Assembly (NCBI GenBank): GCA_964408435.1 | Contig: CAYOZL010000033.1 | Location: 1 to 24,616 of the forward strand | Reading direction: 5' to 3' | Source of the DNA: CAYOZL01 sp964408435 | GTDB lineage: Bacteria; Bdellovibrionota_C; UBA2361; SZUA-149; CAYOZL01 | Length of the DNA: 24,616 bases | Shown: positions 21,368-24,616 of the stretch, piece by piece | Numbering within the stretch: position 1 is the first letter of the stretch | Layout: the number at the start of each line of letters is the position of its first letter | Position numbers and translations under genes: made by a program | The notes under the pieces: model-generated | Told to the model about the DNA's origin: nothing | What the model saw: the letters and a program-made list of their open reading frames with translations, nothing else | Database searches by the model: none

Positions 21368-23467
21368 CTAATACCTATTAATCATTCCATTAGCTACATT
21401 ATCAGGAACAATTTCATAGTGGTCAAACTGCATAGTAAAAGTCGCTCTACCTTGAGTCTGTGATCGCAAATCAGTAGCGTAGCCAAACATTTCACCAAGT
21501 GGAACTTCAGTATTAATTACTTGAGCCCCTACTCTTACATCCATACCAAGAATCTTACCTCTTCTTCTATTTATATCTGCTACAACGTTAGATAAAAAAT
21601 CATCTGGTGTTACAATTTCAACAGCCATTAAAGGCTCTAAGAGTTTAGGCTCAGCTAATTTTGCTGCTTCTCTAATAGCTTGGGCGCCACAAATTTTAAA
21701 AGATATTTCAGATGAGTCTACTTCGTGAAAACTTCCATCTATTAAATCAACTCCTAAATCTACTAACTGATACCCTGCTAACACTCCACTAGCTAATGCA
21801 CCCAAAATTCCCTTCTCAACTGCTGGTATAAACTCTTGAGGTATAACTCCACCTTTAATCTTATTATTAAACTCAAAGCCCTTACCTCTTTCAAGCGGAT
21901 AAACATCAATAACCACATGTCCAAACTGCCCCTTCCCACCAGTTTGTCTCTCATACTTTTGTTCATGCTTAGTAACTTTTTGGGTAATAGCTTCCCTGTA
22001 AGCAACTTGAGGCTTTCCAATGTTAGCTCCAACATTAAATTCTCTAGTTAGCCTGTCACAGATAATTTCTAAATGAAGTTCTCCCATACCTGCGATTATA
22101 GTTTGACCTGTTTCTTTATCTGTTCTTAATCTAAAACTAGGATCCTCTTGAGCTACTCTAGCTAAAGCAGTTGCGAGCTTATCTTGATCAGCTTGAGTTT
22201 TAGGCTCAATCGCAACTGAGATAACAGGCTCTGGAAATTCAATTGACTCTAGAAGAATTGTCTTTTTAGAATCACAAAGAGTATCTCCAGTATGAACATC
22301 TTTAAGTCCAACTATTGCGGCAATATCTCCAGTTTCAATTTTTTGAACTTCCTCACGCTTATTAGCATGCATTTTTACAATTCTACCAAGTCTGCTTTTC
22401 TTACCTGTTCTTGGATTTAAAACACTATCGCCTGACTTAACCACTCCAGAGTAAACTCTAACAAATGAAAGTGTTCCGTGAGGATCCGCAATAATCTTAA
22501 AAGCTAGTGCCGAAAACGGCTCTTTGTTATCCGCCTTCCTCTCGATCTCTTTTTCTTTATCTTTAATATCTGTTCCAATCATCGCCTCCACATCTAGTGG
22601 TGATGGAAGATACTTAATCACTGCATCAAGTAGTGGTTGAACGCCTTTATTCTTAAAAGCAGAACCACACAAAACTGGAATAAAAGAAATATCCAAACAA
22701 GCCTTTCTAATCCCTTGTTCTATCTCTTCAACTGAAAGCTCTTCACCTTCAAGATACTTCTCCATTAAAGCTTCATCATTCTCAGCAATTGATTCAAGCA
22801 ATAAAACTCTCGCATCTTCTGCTTCTTGTTTTAAATCTTCTGGAATATCTTGATACTCATACTTAGCTCCGAGAGTTTCCTCCAAATAGACAATTGCCTT
22901 CATTGAAACTAAATCAATTACACCTTTAAAATCTTCCTGCGAACCAATCGGAATCTGAATAGGAACAGGCGCGCAAGACAAACGAGTTTTCATCATCTCA
23001 ACACAACGAGTAAAATCTGCACCCATTCTGTCCATCTTATTTACAAAGCAAAATCTTGGAACTTTATACTTATTAGCCTGTCTCCAAACAGTCTCAGTCT
23101 GAGGCTCAACCCCAGCAACAGAATCAAAAACAGCAATAGCCCCGTCTAAGACTCTCAAGGACCTTTCAACTTCAATAGTAAAATCCACATGTCCCGGAGT
23201 ATCAATTATATTAATCCGATGCGGCTGAAACTGCTCCTCACTCCCTAACCACTCACAAGTAGTAGCCGCAGAAGTAATAGTAATACCGCGCTCTTGCTCC
23301 TGAACCATATAGTCCATAGTAGCCGCCCCATCATGCACCTCACCAATCTTATAGTTCACCCCTGTATAATACAGAATCCTCTCAGTGGTAGTAGTTTTAC
23401 CAGCATCAATATGCGCCATAATACCAATGTTACGCACTCGTTCTAACGGAATAGATTTTTTAGCCAT
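21368..23467 (-). CDS. fusA: Translation elongation factor G
   Basis: 699 residues, full-length EF-G. GTPase motifs: IMAHIDAGKTTTTERIL (about 15-31), DTPGHVDFTIEVERSLRVLDG, VNKMDRMGADF. Later domains are complete, including GELHLEIICDRLTREF and the domain IV region GGKGQFGHVVIDVYPLERGK. It catalyses GTP-driven translocation on the ribosome and helps recycling. Normally it directly follows rpsG in the str operon; here rpsG is about 1.07 kb upstream, with an opposite-strand gene and a foldback element in between. Confidence 0.98.
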   Translation of the reverse strand: MAKKSIPLERVRNIGIMAHIDAGKTTTTERILYYTGVNYKIGEVHDGAATMDYMVQEQERGITITSAATTCEWLGSEEQFQPHRINIIDTPGHVDFTIEVERSLRVLDGAIAVFDSVAGVEPQTETVWRQANKYKVPRFCFVNKMDRMGADFTRCVEMMKTRLSCAPVPIQIPIGSQEDFKGVIDLVSMKAIVYLEETLGAKYEYQDIPEDLKQEAEDARVLLLESIAENDEALMEKYLEGEELSVEEIEQGIRKACLDISFIPVLCGSAFKNKGVQPLLDAVIKYLPSPLDVEAMIGTDIKDKEKEIERKADNKEPFSALAFKIIADPHGTLSFVRVYSGVVKSGDSVLNPRTGKKSRLGRIVKMHANKREEVQKIETGDIAAIVGLKDVHTGDTLCDSKKTILLESIEFPEPVISVAIEPKTQADQDKLATALARVAQEDPSFRLRTDKETGQTIIAGMGELHLEIICDRLTREFNVGANIGKPQVAYREAITQKVTKHEQKYERQTGGKGQFGHVVIDVYPLERGKGFEFNNKIKGGVIPQEFIPAVEKGILGALASGVLAGYQLVDLGVDLIDGSFHEVDSSEISFKICGAQAIREAAKLAEPKLLEPLMAVEIVTPDDFLSNVVADINRRRGKILGMDVRVGAQVINTEVPLGEMFGYATDLRSQTQGRATFTMQFDHYEIVPDNVANGMINRY

Positions 23468-23686
23468 AGTTTTTTCATACTCTCACAGAGGCGTAGAGAC
23501 CACAGAGTGGGAACGCAGTGAAGATTGTAAAAGAGAGTATTATTTTAAGTTTAAAATGCCAACAATAAGATAAGCATTAAGCACTATTAAAATTATATAA
23601 ACTTTAATTCAATAATTTCGACTGAGGTATCTAAACCAATCAATTAAATATTTATTTTGAGGCATACCTAAAGACCAACTAAGAAA

Positions 23687-23758
23687 AATTGACTATTTGC
23701 TACTAAATTGATAGTTTATTTTAGTTCTTTTACTTTATGGCGAGTAACATAGTCAATT
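23687..23758 (+). promoter_or_regulatory. Leader inverted repeat before the gene between fusA and rpsG
   Basis: AATTGACTAT (23687-23696) and ATAGTCAATT (23749-23758) are exact inverted copies separated by 52 bp, followed at once by the SD AAGAAAGG. TAGTCAAT also occurs in the 3' hairpin at 24278-24285. The rest of 23468-23686 shows no gene; it includes an ACAGAGG/CACAGAG-rich stretch at 23481-23508. Confidence 0.5.
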
Positions 23759-23775
23759 AAGAAAGGTAATGACAT

Positions 23776-24249
23776 ATGAGTGTCATGACAGAAAAAGCTT
23801 CTGACAGTTTTATGAGGAAGCTTACGGCATACGCAAGAGAGCGTTTTAACGCTACTCTTGATGGAGAACAAACAGTTCAAAGTCCCAAAATCATCCTCGA
23901 GAAAGAACCGAGAGATAATAAGGTAGATGGCTTTAATTATCAAGTATACGTTTCTTTTCTACGCCCGAACGGATGTAGAAAAATTTTTCAACTCGGATGG
24001 TCCACCGACAATGATCCAGTTGAAATTGAGACTGAAGGAACTTGGTTAATTAATGTTCAAAGTATCAGTAAAGAAGAAAATAAAAGGGTTGATGATTATG
24101 AAAAAAAGCATGGTCGTGATCAACGAATCCTAGATGCTATGGACTTGGAAGAAGGAGGCGACATTATGCTTATACTTCCCAACAATGTTAACCAAAACAC
24201 AGCAATGGAAATTTTCAAGAGCTACCTGCTTCTTGGTGCGAATGAGTAA
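23776..24249 (+). CDS. Hypothetical protein inserted between rpsG and fusA
   Basis: 157 residues, no recognised family. SD AAGAAAGG about nine bases before ATG; a second ATG follows three codons later. The composition is soluble and charged, with an N-terminal helix (FMRKLTAYARERFNATL), a central strand-rich part (FNYQVYVSFLRPNGCRKIFQ, GTWLINVQSI), an acidic-basic helix (KEENKRVDDYEKKHGRDQR) and a hydrophobic C-terminal segment (GGDIMLILPN, MEIFKSYLLLGA). It has no signal peptide and no transmembrane helix. Codons are richer in CGT/CGC/CTC than in fusA. It faces opposite to fusA and rpsG, has a strong hairpin after it, and appears to be an inserted single-gene unit. Confidence 0.75.
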   Translation: MSVMTEKASDSFMRKLTAYARERFNATLDGEQTVQSPKIILEKEPRDNKVDGFNYQVYVSFLRPNGCRKIFQLGWSTDNDPVEIETEGTWLINVQSISKEENKRVDDYEKKHGRDQRILDAMDLEEGGDIMLILPNNVNQNTAMEIFKSYLLLGANE

Positions 24250-24270
24250 TAGTTCTGTGTTTAGAGTTGT

Positions 24271-24330
24271 AGAGCCGTAGTCAATGAAACTTTGTTAGGT
24301 TATTATTAAGGTTTTATCGACTACGGCTCT
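24271..24330 (+). terminator. 3' hairpin of the gene between fusA and rpsG
   Basis: AGAGCCGTAGTC (24271-24282) pairs perfectly with GACTACGGCTCT (24319-24330), 12 bp, around a 36-nt AT-rich loop, then CGCCTCTTTT. A small extra hairpin AGCTTA/TAAGCT lies at 24351-24367. Confidence 0.6.
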
Positions 24331-24420
24331 CGCCTCTTTTAATAAATTGTAGCTTAATAAATAAGCTGGTCTAAAGTTTAATAAAGTAAATCTTTGAGTT
24401 ACGATTAACCTACTCTACAT

Positions 24421-24546
24421 GGTAAGCGGACATATTTCTCCCGCAATCAAGGAAGTTTAAATTAAAAAAACGGAGGAGTATTGTAATACTTCGAGTATTT
24501 TTTAATTTGAGCTGACGAAGAGTGCGGGAAAATATGTCCGCTTACC
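24421..24546. mobile_element. 126-bp foldback (MITE-like) element abutting the rpsG stop codon
   Basis: The outer 25 bp at 24421-24445 and 24 bp at 24523-24546 are inverted copies differing by one inserted base; both begin GGTAAGCGGACATATTT. Inside, AAATTAAAAAA pairs with its complement and AGTATT/AATACT forms the tip, so almost the whole unit folds back. No ORF fits. The GTAAGC end recalls IS66-type termini, but this is only a resemblance. No 8-bp target duplication is seen. The right end contributes TGGTAA, the last two codons of rpsG. It could instead be an unusually long rpsG terminator. Confidence 0.55.
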
Positions 24547-24616
24547 AGCGGAAGTGGGCGAATGCTCGGTTGGCATCTGCCATCTTATGCGTATCTTCTT
24601 TTTTCTTAACTGCACT
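24542..24616 (-). CDS. rpsG: 30S ribosomal protein S7, C-terminal fragment
   Basis: Cut by the right window edge. The last 24 residues on the minus strand read SAVKKKEDTHKMADANRAFA then HFRW before TAA, which is the conserved C-terminus of S7 (usually [21 protein letters not shown]). S7 nucleates assembly of the 30S head near the E site. The TAA stop lies inside the arm of the foldback element, so the gene ends exactly where that element begins. Confidence 0.95.
   Translation of the reverse strand, partial: SAVKKKEDTHKMADANRAFAHFRW

Noticed and set aside
24414..24553. Target site duplication around the foldback element
   Set aside because: The 8 bp on each side, with the end set at GGTAA or GTAA, do not match.

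Overview
The window comes from a low-GC, Gram-negative bacterial chromosome. Supporting this are an O-antigen ligase-like protein, a polyprenyl-phosphate sugar transferase, a lytic transglycosylase, a lipoprotein signal peptide, a type IV pilin and nadB. The gene content would fit a deltaproteobacterium-like or Bdellovibrionota-like lineage, but no marker here fixes the phylum. The left edge cuts an O-antigen ligase-like gene and the right edge cuts rpsG.

Layout. 1-6.6 kb: envelope genes (O-antigen ligase-like, sugar transferase, pgsA, lytic transglycosylase), nadB and a GT-C-like membrane protein. 6.7-7.1 kb: a small GGQ release-factor-like gene of the C12orf65/MTRFR type. 7.1-11.56 kb: an accessory island with two large genes in the same orientation, one a divergent phosphofructokinase-fold protein and the other a divergent phosphoenolpyruvate-carboxylase-fold protein. 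11.56-12 kb: a type IV pilin. 12-19 kb, minus strand: greA, carB, carA and pyrR, preceded by a ComEC-like gene whose 5' end overlaps a divergent M48 lipoprotein metallopeptidase. 19.6-21.2 kb: a solitary Ser/Thr kinase (+) and a small probably frameshifted gene (-). 21.4-24.6 kb: fusA and rpsG (-), separated by a + strand gene of unknown function and a 126-bp foldback element.

Two kinds of gene are interleaved. Housekeeping genes are AT-rich in codon choice, tightly packed and often without a good Shine-Dalgarno (SD). The accessory genes (A PFK-like, B PEPC-like, C kinase, D small minus-strand gene, E gene between rpsG and fusA) use visibly more GC-rich codons (CGA, CGT, CTC, GAC). They stand alone with long structured leaders, and four of the five (A, B, D, E) carry a recognisable SD. 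For A, B and C, and weakly E, a sequence in the 5' leader recurs as its inverted complement in the 3' flank. In A and B the 3' copy sits in the loop and arms of a hairpin with an 11-nt loop. I know of no described family with this arrangement.

The strongest candidate for something new is the A-B pair. B keeps several PEPC landmarks (HP, WIGCDGDG, SDxxK, RPAKR, RAI) but has lost the glycine-rich GRGG catalytic loop. A keeps GGDG, TID and PEH of PFK but has altered substrate-binding motifs. They look like repurposed central-carbon enzymes acting as a pair; their actual function cannot be read from the sequence.
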